From Trematomus loennbergii (Eukaryota > Chordata > Actinopteri > Perciformes > Nototheniidae): DNA of 64,000 bases. Shown here piece by piece: positions 36,874-48,189 of the stretch (position 1 is its first letter; every line of letters begins with the position of its first letter). The notes beneath the pieces are model-generated. The model had not been told where the DNA came from, made no database searches, and saw only the letters and a program-made list of their open reading frames with translations. The stretch covers positions 25,948,970-26,012,969 of the forward strand of contig JAAOOA010000116.1 of assembly GCA_012861695.1 (NCBI GenBank), in the 5' to 3' direction. The position numbers and the translations under genes were made by a program.

Positions 36874-39540
36874 GAACACATCTTAATAAAAACATCACAG
36901 AAGTGCAATATCCAGCTGTCTCATTTTAACGCAGCTGATTATCTTCAATGTAAGCTACTTGATATGTTTCTATCTCAGATGATGTCCAACATTGTTACAA
37001 ACAGAACACAAACATAACATTTTGTGCTTTTCATTTTGTTCCTTCATTTCACAATAAATAACTTTATTTGACAGAACTGCTGGAGCCAAGCTGTTATGAT
37101 TGCTCTGTGGTGAACAAATAATCACAGTTTAGATTGTGACCTTTTTTTAAAGTGATCAAAAAGAAATATACACAGAGACGTCTGTCATTTAAGTATAATA
37201 ATACATCAGTCGCCAATAGTTGAGGACCAGATTCAGGTGTGTGTTATTCACTATATGAATGTATTTTATGATTGTGTTGAAACAGCCCGATTCTCATAGA
37301 TTTTTATCAGGTAACTGGTAAATCTTGCCCTAGAGATTTGTAAAGAAAAGACATTGGTCTGGTCACACTTAAAGGTGCAGAAGTGTTTGAAATAGTTTCT
37401 TCTATCCATCAAAAGTTTTTTTATAAATAAGTTCTACAAGAATTCAAAGGAACACATGCAGGGTAACAATTGTCAATGTATGTACCATTAAAATATTCCT
37501 TGAATTGTGCAACAAAAGTAAATCCAATAACCTTTTTCAGAAGATGGCTCAGAGAAATACTATTTTAACCCCACTAAATACAAATTAGTCCGGATGTACA
37601 AAAAATGTAGATATTGATCTAGTTCATAAACAGATTTGCTCTTTGCAAGGGTACCAACTATTACACATTTGTGTTTTGGTTTTGTAAATTGATTTCTTGC
37701 ATAGTTTGCATTTTCTTGGATTAACAACAGCGTCTTCCACCCACAGAGTGACACCTGACTCCCTAATTTGATTTCGGTCCCAAAGCCAGGGTCTCTTGCA
37801 GCCCCTGAGCCTCATTGTGGTACCATTGGAATGGGTATTGGCAAGATCGGAGCCACTGTACACTGCCAGCTACTACCCATAATTCTTTTCCCTCAATGAG
37901 TGCCAGCTGCTCGGCCGTTAGTATTGACAGATAGTTGTATATTATCCCTAGCTGTATCAAATGCTTTAGAGATTTGCACTGTAATTTCAACCACAAAGTT
38001 TATAAAATCCTTGACACTGTGCTAACTTGTGGTGGTGCCACTTCCTAAAGACATTAGTCTGTTACTGCATCATTCTGGTGCTCAGTAATGCGTGATGTTT
38101 CCTGTGGGGAAAGACTTTGCTTTAAAACTTAAAAAAAGAGATGGCTGGCAAAGCTATAAACGCATATGATTAGTTAAAAATGTTCTATAAACCTCAAGAA
38201 GTGGTGGTACCTAAACACAGGATTTAATTGGAGAAAATGTGGTTATGTCCTTTTACCACATTTGGATAACAGGAAAACATATAGCCACGCAAGGTTTTCA
38301 CTCATCGCCTTTTCATATGGACACCGAATCCCACCGCAGGGACGAGTGCAATCAGAGCTCTCGTCTTATGATAATATTATAGTTAGGACCGTGAAAGGTC
38401 AAACCACAGCACACGTCTTGTTTTACGTGGCCTCTGCTGAGAGAACCCACAGATGGCTTCAGCATTGCTTCAGAGCCAACACTACAAAGTACCTCTGGGA
38501 AGGGGATAAATGCCAGTGAGGACCCCCGTCCCTCCTTTCACCCTTCTCCCCTCACTCCTGCCTGCATGGGCTCTTGTTTGATACTTCTCACTCTTGGATA
38601 CGTGCTCCTCAGTTGCTCGTGTCCAGAAATGTGTGCAGCAGCAGAGTACTTTTTACATGCTGCCTTCGGCACCCAAGGGGCACATCAGAGTAATTAGGTA
38701 GGACTAACTGATGACCATCTTTTGACCATGTGACAACACTATTTAAAAGGTCAGCAATGGTTCATATTGCCAGCTGTCTCTTTAACCACCTGTTTCACTG
38801 TTTTTGACATTTTCTGCATCAAAACTGAGGTATTTGCTAATGAAGAACCTAACCTGAAGAATGGGAAAAGGGATGAATTTTGAAATTGATGCTAAATGAT
38901 GAGTCTCAAAACCTGGATACACAAATACTAATTTCACATACAGCGTCATCTAGATAGCTATCAGTTCTCCTATTACTGTCCGAATGTGCAGAGGTACTGC
39001 TTCTCAGGTTGTATTGAGCAATCAGGGCAACTGTACACCACTCTCACAACCCAGAAGTAACAGTGCACTTTAACAGAGTCATCAAATCCAAAATAAAATG
39101 ACATGAACTATATTTAACCCCTTTCCCGCTCTATTTTTGGAACTGTTATGAGAAGTAGTCACGTAAAGTATCTTGCCTAGCCTGGGTACAAACAACACCT
39201 GTTTCTGTTTGGATATGTGAAACTAGATAGAGAGTAAAGGTATTAATCAAACCATGAAAGAATATAGTTTACAGTTTAAAAACACTTTAACATGTTAATA
39301 AAAATCACTTACCAAGTCGTTCCTTAATGTAGCTTTTTTTAAATTGCCAGCATGGTCCATAAAGAGACTAAAGTCATTCTTAAACTAAAGTGTCAGATTG
39401 TCACAAAACCATCTTTAACTGCCCCAATCCTCTTCCGTGGACCTGCAACGGAGAGCTCTTTCTGCAGATGTTTTTTCCTAGACGCTAAAGGAAAATTAAG
39501 AGGATCCCGTAAAGGATTAAAACTCATACTGTATAGTCGT
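36874..39540. other. Intergenic region after pms1
   Basis: AATAAAAAC at about 36886 is a likely pms1 polyadenylation signal. Beyond it the sequence is AT-rich with two somewhat GC-richer islets (about 37780-37900 and 38290-38520) that have no recognisable protein similarity. No repeat ends found. Confidence 0.4.
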
Positions 39541-39556
39541 AATCTAACTACATGTA

Positions 39557-39880
39557 TTGACTGAAAACCACTGGACATCAGTTAGAACCACCTATCTCAG
39601 TGTAATGGGACACATGATCGATGAGAAATGATCTGCACTCGTTTTCTTTAGGTTTTGTGAAAACGGGGGGAAGCATTTAACTGAAGCATGTGCTAGCCAA
39701 TTTCTTGAAGTTGCACAGGAGTGGGAGATAGCGAACAGGGTCGCCACTGTAGAAACAGATAGTGCTTACAATATGATAGCTGCATCAAAAACATTACCAT
39801 ACTAATGTGTACCGCACATTATACACAGGGGAATCACAGCCTCTCTCTGTGACAGCGGTTTAATCACGCTTCATGCTAAT
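39557..39880 (+). pseudogene. Fossil hAT-family transposase fragment
   Basis: In shifting frames the strand encodes LTENHWTSVRTTYLSVMGHM (39557 on), a stop, HLTEACASQFLEVAQEWEIA followed by NRVATVETDSAYNMIAASKT (about 39676-39795), and then CVPHIIHRGITASLCDSG (about 39808 on). The order and motifs (W-T-S; V-x-T-D-S-x-x-N-M; H-I-I/L-x-R) match the central region of ZBED-type hAT transposases. Stops and frame changes show it is dead. No terminal repeats were identified around it. AATAAAGTAC at about 39905 resembles that in the transposon gene at 1450. Confidence 0.75.
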
Positions 39881-39905
39881 AATCGAAACTAAGCTGAAAT
39901 GTTTT

Positions 39906-41821
39906 AATAAAGTACTAACCCTTTGATTTATCTTATTAATTTGTCATGAATTTCTTTACTACATCACACATTAATTTGTTTTATCTCCCCCTAACTCTGA
40001 TCTCTGATGAAAATACCATTAAAGACTGTTTGAATTGGATGCAGACAAAGGGCTTTTAATCTGTCAACAAACCCCAATACTCACCATACACACCAAACGT
40101 TGCCAGAAGGAGTTAATCAAGTGTTGTAAACTGTTAACTATACCATGGTCCATATGGGACCAGCTATAAAATCTTTGCTGCATCTGAGTTTGTGTTTTTC
40201 AGCTGGTAATTGGTAGTGGTGCCATGCTGTGACTCTGCAACTTTGCTGCCAACCACAGAAGAGCCACTTAGTTCTTTTTTTATGGGCTTCAGGCACACAC
40301 TAATGTGATGGGTGTTAAAAAGCCACAGGTTCTCAACTGTTGGTGAATTTACAGCCACACCACATTCAATTTCATGGGTCAAGGGCATCCACAGTGGGGC
40401 CATCAAGTCTACTCCTTTTAATTTTTAATCACTTGTCAGCGATTCCTATAGCAAGTTTGAAATTATAGTGCAAGACATTTTTCTTTGGAGGATACATTTT
40501 AGGTGAGGAAAGAAAAGAGGAAAATGAATGTAGAGTTTTACCTGAAATTCCCAGGGCCAACAGCTCCTGATGCCCATATCTGCTTTCAAAGTATGATGTT
40601 TTACGCTTCAAGAAATGTAAACCTAGGAATAAACAATGTGGATTTATTATAAAAATATGTCGTAAGCATTTTGAAACCCGGTTGAAAATTGGATTCTGGT
40701 TGATTGATTTTATCCACCTAGGCCTGACTGTCGAAAGTCCTACTTGACACACGCATATCACTTAATTGGCTTCTTGTATTATATTATTGTGCACAGTAAC
40801 TGTTAAAATGTAACATAAAAATTGTTTCTGAGATGTCAAAATGTATCAAGGTCGCTTGACACATACCTGATACTTCTCTACATCCGTCTGTCTTAAGAGC
40901 ATAGGCATAGCATATCATCAGGAGACAGGAGGTTTCCATAATCTGCCCTTCCTTATTTTCCTTGGAGGAACATCTATTCTTCATCACTGTCAACCCTCTG
41001 TCCCCAGAGAGACGATACTTTGCTGCTTTGGACCTTGGATGGCTAACGTCCATGGTTTTTGCTCGTCACCGAACCCCTCCTTGCAAACAAACACTGACAT
41101 TGAGGAATTTTGTAAACATATTTGGAGTGAACACCAAATTTGACCTGTCTCCAAACTTCCAGTAGCTTTACAAAGTCATTAATCATATGATGGCTTCCCA
41201 GAGGTGACTGTCAGTTTTGAGGTAGGAATAGTGATTCCTCATCCCTAAGTGAAAAAGCAAGCGAAGTGCAGACGGAAAGGATAAATCAACAGAGAAGTGA
41301 AGACAGCTAGCATTCAGCAGCTGGCCATCTGGTCCTTATCGTGTCCCAGACTGGTTGATTTTATTGCTTTTCATTGCTTTCAGTAGACCCAAGAGGGGTT
41401 TTCATAAACAACCTGTCAGTCTGGCCTGAGGTGATCATCCTCTGCTGGTTGTTTAAGTGATTACAATTTGCATCTTATATATTGTGTCCTCATAAGATAA
41501 AGTGACTTCCAAGGCGCACTGTTTAAGTCAGATGTACATTAGACACTCTATACTATTACCCTGATCTATGTATTTTACACAGAATAAAACATGTACTGGA
41601 TCGTAATCTCACATTAGTGGCAAAACAATAACCTGCTATTTTGTATCCCAAGTTATAGTTACAACTGTTTCTAACAAAATACCTAACAACCCATATTAAT
41701 TATTTTCCTTGTGAGACATGGAAACGATCAGGTGTGCTATAATTTTAGGTCAAAGAGATCACTGATCAGTCTATAATGTAATGATTTTATAAACAAGGTT
41801 GATGACCAATGGATTAGTCAA
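39906..41821. other. Intergenic, no recognisable feature
   Basis: AT-rich sequence with no coding similarity or repeat ends that I could identify. Confidence 0.4.
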
Positions 41822-42407
41822 CCCAGTCTCACGGCATTTCGTGTTATAGTCACGAAATGAATCTATTGATTCGTGTTCACCAACACGATGTTTCCATTTT
41901 TTTCGTGTCACACGATTTTAAAAGCAATAATAACAAATTAGAAGGAAAGAAGAAAAATACAGATTTCAGTATTCTGACACAGAACGATTTTAGAAGCAAT
42001 GTATTTCTATTGGTAGTATGTTTCGTGTCTGCACTAAAATAATAACAAATTATAAGGAAAAAAAGATTTAAAAAATACAGATTTCAGTATTCTGAGGCTC
42101 TGAGCCCATTTCTTTCCTCGAGGACGGGAAGAAAAGTCAGACATTATACAATTTAAAATAAAAACAATAATCGTGGCTTGATATTGAGTAAGAAAATGTT
42201 TTTATGAACCACACAGCTTCTGGTCTTCCATGACCAGACCGGACAAAAAGACGTGGTGCAGGCACGAAACATACTACCAATAGAAATACATTGCATTTTA
42301 AAATCGTTCTGTGTGACACGAAAAAAAGGGGAAAATCGTGTTGGTGAACACGAATCAATAGATTACATTTATTTCGTGTCTATTACACGAAATGCTGTGA
42401 GACTGGG
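41822..42407. mobile_element. MITE with long (~65-bp) inverted repeats, possibly Mutator-like
   Basis: Left CCCAGTCTCACGGCATTTCG and right (reverse complement) CCCAGTCTCACAGCATTTCG. The match continues inward through CTATTGATTCGTGTTCACCA. Flanks ATTAGTCAA and ATTAGTTTA agree at 7 of 9 positions, suggesting a 9-bp target duplication as made by Mutator-like elements. The interior has a direct duplication (about 41923-41978 and 42039-42093, both with ACAGATTTCAGTATTCTGA). No coding content. Confidence 0.7.
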
Positions 42408-43449
42408 ATTAGTTTATACTAAAAAGCTAATGTTAGCTAATACGTTTTTCTACAAAAGAAGCGTCGTGCAGATTGTTGTGTCTTTAAAACCACTTACATG
42501 CACATACAACACGGTTGACACCATTTTTGTGACCATTTTTCATTTAATATTTTCATGAAAGTAGCTAGCTGTATTTAGCTGCTATATTTAGCTAGCTAGG
42601 AGAAGTAGGAAGGTGACATCCTCAAAACTCAAGACTTGTTTAAATCATTGAACAAATGTGAAAGGTGGGAAGTCTTTCAGAGGTCTGGAACAAGACTTTT
42701 GAAGAAATATTGTGTGCATTCGAAATCCTCAATGATTTTTCAGGCGTCAGTTTTTTATTTGTCACAAATCTGTGTAGAGGTCAATGAAATACTGTCAGTG
42801 CATTATTGCTGTAAGCATTTTTAAGTTATATTTCACAATGTCAGCCAACCTTGTGAACGCTTTCACTTCAGTCTCTTGATCTGTCATCGCTCTTGAACGA
42901 TGTTATGGTCAAGTAAGATATTTGCCACAGAGCAATCTGTCAGCAGAAACACTTCTCCAGATGGTTTGCTCTGCACATCTGTTGAAGGCTCCAGATGTTT
43001 TTGGATGCACCTGGCAAGCCCCTTTTCGTTCCCAACCCGTTGTCCATGGCCCTGCACCACGGCCAGGGCAGGGCATCCCTTCTTTTGTCCAGATGTTGGG
43101 AAGTCTGGATGCCTTCCTGTAGAACTAGAAGGAATGGAGATGCTGCTCAAATGACATATCTACAATGGCTTCTACAGAATATCGAAAATGTGTATTGTTT
43201 TAACGTCTGGAAAGTTAACCGAACTTGAAGTAGAATGTTCATTGAAATGTTTTTCCTATGGTAACACATTGTCTATGTAGCCTTAATTGATGCATGTCAG
43301 TTAACAAACTGCAAACCTTCATGAACTGTAGCTTACCGATTGTACCAAGCCTTGAAATATGATGCCTCCAAATATATGAACACAGATCATGTGGTCATTG
43401 TATGTGCACTATATGTATACGATAAATCAAACAGAAGAATAGCCTACAT
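42408..43449. other. Intergenic, no recognisable feature
   Basis: Contains a moderately GC-rich islet at about 42900-43150 with open frames on both strands, but no family signature. The remainder is AT-rich. Confidence 0.35.
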
Positions 43450-44209
43450 CAGGGCTATTCAATTGGCGGCCCCAGATTTTTTAAAGAGTGCCTTTATTCC
43501 AGATAGGGTGTTAAATTGAGAGATAGAGGGGAAGACTCTGAAAACTTTGGCGGACTCGGGTTTCGAACCCACTACTATAGAATATGGAGGGATGAAACCC
43601 TCTTTAATGGTCACACATGCAGAGTACACAGAGTGACATTTGTTCACTGCTTTTAACCCATCCTAGTACCAGGAGTCTAGTACTAGGAGCAGTGGGCAGC
43701 TATTGTATAGCGCCCGGGGAGCAATGGGAGTGGGGGGGGAAGGGGGGTGTCCGGTGCCTTGCTCAACGCACCACAGCAGGGCAGGAGGTGAACTGGGACC
43801 TCTCCAAGTAGCAGTCCACACTCCATATTTTAGGTCTGGTCGGGGACTTGAACCGGCGACCCTACGGCTCACAGTCCAAGCCCTTACTTACTGTCATTTA
43901 TTGCATCTCTGCGTGAATGATTAGATCATTTCACCTAAATGAAATGAAATGAAATGTTGTTGATGGTTAAATGATCTTCACATGTAGGCCTACTGAGTTC
44001 TGAACTTGCCATTTAGATCTATAAAGGCCTTGGGGCTATATTGTTTGATTTAATTAAACACAATATGCACTCCACTATGCTGTTGTAGTATTTACTGTAT
44101 CTGAAGCTCTTAATATGATTGCTCATATTTCAAGCCATCTTTTTCCCGGCACCTTGCTTTGGATCATTTTCATCAACCGGCCCCATTCCAAACTAATTGA
44201 ATAGCCCTG
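43450..44209. mobile_element. Non-autonomous hAT element with perfect 8-bp target duplication (copy A)
   Basis: Starts CAGGGCTATTCAATTGGCGG and ends CTAATTGAATAGCCCTG. GCCTACAT is present directly outside both ends (43442-43449 and 44210-44217), a perfect 8-bp duplication diagnostic of hAT. The interior matches copy B (52201-52709) closely, except for an insertion at about 43579-43890. No transposase. Confidence 0.92.
43579..43890. mobile_element. SINE-like insertion nested in hAT copy A
   Basis: Absent from the matching position of copy B. It contains CAGTCCACACTCCATATTTT, GGGACTTGAACCGGCGACCC and TGCCTTGCTCAACGCACC, strings of a very common tRNA-related fish repeat. The exact borders and target duplication are uncertain because the host sequence is diverged there. 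Confidence 0.65.
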
Positions 44210-44217
44210 GCCTACAT

Positions 44218-47200
44218 ATTACCAATATTGATAGGAGATAAAGTGAAACACAGAGAAAAATAAGTGAATCACCTTTTTTAGGTAACAGTCTGATGTAATA
44301 GATAAACACATAATCAACTCAACTGCTTTGTTAATTAAGATCCTATAAAAACAAGTACACTCAAACAATAATTTTGACCTTTAGTTCTCTCTTATTTTCA
44401 AGACACATTTTCTGTTTTATTCCTTGTTCTTTGACGTCTTTCTGGGAAGGCCCGTAGAGAGGATACATCTCTTGAAAGGCTCAAATAATCTGTCAGGTGT
44501 CTTGACCTACAGACATGACCTCTTGAGAGACCTATTAGACCTTCCTAAAATTAACCTGGGACCCATTTCTCTTGTGTACTGCTTACTCACAGCACGAGTA
44601 AGCAAAAGTCATTCATTAGCAAGGCTTTAATGCCATGAAATGTTCTACAGATGTTCAAGTTCTTAGAGGATGAATACTGGTGACTGTGAAGATCCCTTCA
44701 CTTTGCATCTTGCCACCATTGGATGAACATTTAAAGTTGAAGTCAAATGTCTTTACATTGTTCCCAGAGGATGATTCCTGATGACCGTGATAATCCTTGC
44801 TCAATTGCCTAATTATTTGATAACACCAGTCTTGTTTTTTCACAAGAAATATCAAGGTTTGAGTGTTAAAAAAATGTTTTTGCCTAACACTATAAGGGTG
44901 TGACGCTTGGTTGTTGGAGTCGGACAAAGAGATTGGATATCAAAAGGATCTCAATGAGGACACCGGAGGTACGTATTGATACCTCGTGTAAATGCAATCG
45001 GGTTACAACATGTTTTATTTAGTTATTTATTTGGGTAAATCAACTTTTGGTATACTTAGTATCAAATAACCAGAATTCAGGTTCATATAATTATCACAAA
45101 TTTGTATGCAGCTCTATAATGTGTCATTTAATGAGCATTCGTGAAGAGGTATACAGGTTCTATCCATTCAAATTCTATTAACTTTGCGCAACAGGAACCC
45201 TTTCCAATAACAAGGTCTCCAGCTGCCTTGGACTTCTCCTTTACCCCCTAACATCCTTCTTCCCGTTCTCTCACTCTCACTTCCTCACCTGTCAGAGGTG
45301 GAATGTCGCTGGCGGATACAGTCCTCCAGGGTCCGACTCCTGACAGACGCAGCGATGCTCAGTCAAAACGTTTCCCAGCTCCTGTTCAAGAAGCAGCCTG
45401 AAACAAGCAGCAGCAGCCATCTCTGCAGGACACAACGGAATGAAACGATGCACCTGGGCATGATAAACTGAATACTGGTGCATGCTGTTTACAGCGGAGG
45501 CAAAAAGAACAATGCTGATAGGCATATCACAATAAACCTGTTTTATGGCAGACATTCTTTTTTCCTGCTACATCTCACTATCTATCTAAAGAGGCAGAGA
45601 TGCTTGAAACCTTTCCGTCGGATGTCTGTATTTATAAGCTTATTTACATTTAAATGTAAAGTCAAGAAGTGAAGTCATTTTTGTGCTGGCTATAACATTG
45701 ACATTGAATTGACATTTATACGTAGTACCTCAGTTTAATGGCACTTTTATACTCTTTAATTACTTTTTTTAATACACATGTCATAGTATTAACGTGAAAG
45801 TTAAGAGTTGGACACTGTTGGAGATTTTTAGATTTATAAAAAGTTCATGTCACTTTGCAGATGGATACATCACAGTTATAGGAACACGCATGAGAATGGA
45901 GATTACTGTTTAAATTGGTTCCGTCTACTAAATCTACTATGATGTATACAACCTACATTACATTTGATATTAAACTTTTGCTTTTCTCATTTAAAGATCC
46001 TTTCAGACACTATTCCCCTCTGTCAATAAAAAGCATTAAAGGGGAGAAACCAAGAAACCTTCCCCCGGAGAGAGGTTCTGTGGATCCACTCTGCCCGCAG
46101 TCTGCTCTCTGCGGAGGCCGATCGGCGTGGCAGCTTTCCAGCTCTCAGCAGGAAAGGAAGTGGCTCTCAGGGGCAGTGCTCAATTCGCCCTCTACTGGGC
46201 GGAAGTCAAGCCTCAATGAGGCCGTCAGTCGAATAGGTCATGCTGTCAGAGCGCACCAGAGTTCACATCCTCTCATTAGACAGCAATACTTCCAACATCC
46301 CTTCACTGGATAAAAAGCAAAGTCAGGGGAATTGGTCTGAATTGCATCCGTGACAAAACAGGCTTATGTTGATGGGATTGTGCAGGTGTAGTCAGGTAGA
46401 CAGTGTGTGGTGTGTATGTATTTTGACTTTTTTCCACACACACCAACCCATCAAGTGCACACACTCACACATTGCCTTCCTATCAGTTTACACCCATTTG
46501 TAGAAGACATAAAGATTCCCAGCTGCTGGAGTGTGAGAAGTGTGTGCTGCGATGTTCGTTTACAGGTTGTTGTGTTCCGATACTGAAACATCGAGTATTG
46601 ATATAATCAAAGTCAGCAGAATGATAAGAACAAAACCAACTCCATTTAATTATTTTCTAATGTTTTATAGTTGCAAGTGGTCATTTCATATTTTGTATGC
46701 TTCATAACTGAATTCAAGAACCCATTGTTCTCCACATATTCTAGGAACATAGATGTACTGAATACTGAACTAAATGTACCTGAAATTCAACACTATAACC
46801 TTAAAACTCTGACTTTCTGAATGTAACGCAGGAACAACATACTCACACAAGCCGTATTCAACAAACAAGCATAAACTTTATTTGTTAAAACAAGTATATA
46901 GAGTTTCTGTATTACATCTTTCATCTTGCTAGATTGTGGTTTTATACATTTACCAACAGTGGTTTAGAAAGGCAACTCCTTATGGAAACAATGGCATATG
47001 TATACAATACAAATGAGCAAACATATCAAAATCAGTTTTTACAACTTTTGTAGCAACCAATTCTTTCTATTGGTGTGCCATAGTGCAAACTGTGTTGTTG
47101 GTGAGACAGAGTTTAAGCATGATCTCAAAATTCACACATCTCATTTCCTCTGTCTTAAACACATTCTTTATTTGTAGGCTGCATTCATTGTGCCTTCAGT

Positions 47201-47799
47201 TCAAGTCCTTCCCGTCCAGTCATGTGAATTTACAATCAGAATAGTTCAAGTGTATCGGGCAGGTCAGGCTATTGTGTTGGAGAGTGAAGATAATGCTGAG
47301 CAAGAACGCTCCTTGGTCGGGTTTGTACACAAAGACGTGTCGAGACCTTTAGTGGTGCTTCACACAGGTGGAACATTGTTCATAGGAATGGTCAACCACC
47401 AAGTCACCACCACACATTTAAGTTTGATCCTATACTAGAAAGATGATTTTCCAAATTACTTATGTTGCAATGTTTGACCAGGATTATTTAAGAGGCTATA
47501 AAAAGAATCCGTTTTCATATTTGTATCGACTCCTATGAACCTTCGTGTTCCACCAGTATGAAATACCACTCTAAAAGTCTCCAAAAACTTTAGAAAAGTG
47601 AAGAGTTTCACTCTAACATGATTATCGAGCATCACACAGCTTAGCAGAGAGTTTAAGAGCTTGTATGGAGGGTATGAGTGGAGTGGATGGCGTATGAGTA
47701 TAATCTGTCGGCATGTGGATATAAATGGACAGCACAGAATACAGAGGAAAACAAGTTTTGGATAACTTTGATCATTTCTACATTCACTCCAAGGTCCAG
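44218..47799. other. Intergenic region between hAT copy A and mstn
   Basis: No gene recognised. GC-richer islets at about 45290-45450 and 46010-46310 stand out against the AT-rich background but show no protein family. The part nearest mstn (from about 47,000) probably includes the mstn 3' UTR on the minus strand. Confidence 0.35.
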
Positions 47800-47801
47800 C
47801 A

Positions 47802-47818
47802 GGTGTGTGTGTGTGTGT

Positions 47819-47892
<74 letters not shown>

Positions 47893-47925
47893 TGTGTGTG
47901 TGTGTGGTGTGTGTGTGTGTGTGTT
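47802..47925. repeat. Long (GT)n/(CA)n microsatellite 3' of mstn
   Basis: About 120 bp of almost pure GT with a few interruptions. It lies some 270 bp past the mstn stop and may be inside the 3' UTR. Every open frame through it is an artefact. Confidence 0.95.
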
Positions 47926-48189
47926 TTCCACAGCCATTTGACCTGAAGCCTCTATGGCTAAGATTTCAAGGGGTGGAAAGAAAAGTAAGAGCTGTGGCGG
48001 GTGTGAAAGCGCTGCCCTGCCGAAGGTCAGGCTGTTTCTAATCTGGTTCTATTGCACCGTGTTCTGCAGGAAAGCATTGGAGCTGGTGGGTTGGTTGTGT
48101 CAAAAAGTCTGAAGATGGAGGGCGGACTGAGCTGTGCCCCCCCCCCGTCCCCCATCCCCCGTCCCTCTCGCCAGGATCTTCGTCCCAAC

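Noticed and set aside
37763..37996. Minus-strand frame with LIEGKELWVVAGSVQWLRS
   Set aside because: It looks mildly protein-like but matches no family I know and has no neighbouring exon; left as unassigned intergenic sequence.
45292..45555. Minus-strand frame with ACFRLLLEQELGNVL followed by a GT
   Set aside because: Could be a non-coding exon, but there is no second exon, domain or promoter signal to support a gene.
47190..47438. 82-residue frame near the mstn 3' side
   Set aside because: No recognisable domain, no splice or start context, and it lies where the mstn 3' UTR is expected on the other strand.
47653..47946. Open frames rich in His-Thr or Cys-Val across 47.65-47.95 kb
   Set aside because: They are translations of the (GT)n/(CA)n microsatellite, not proteins.
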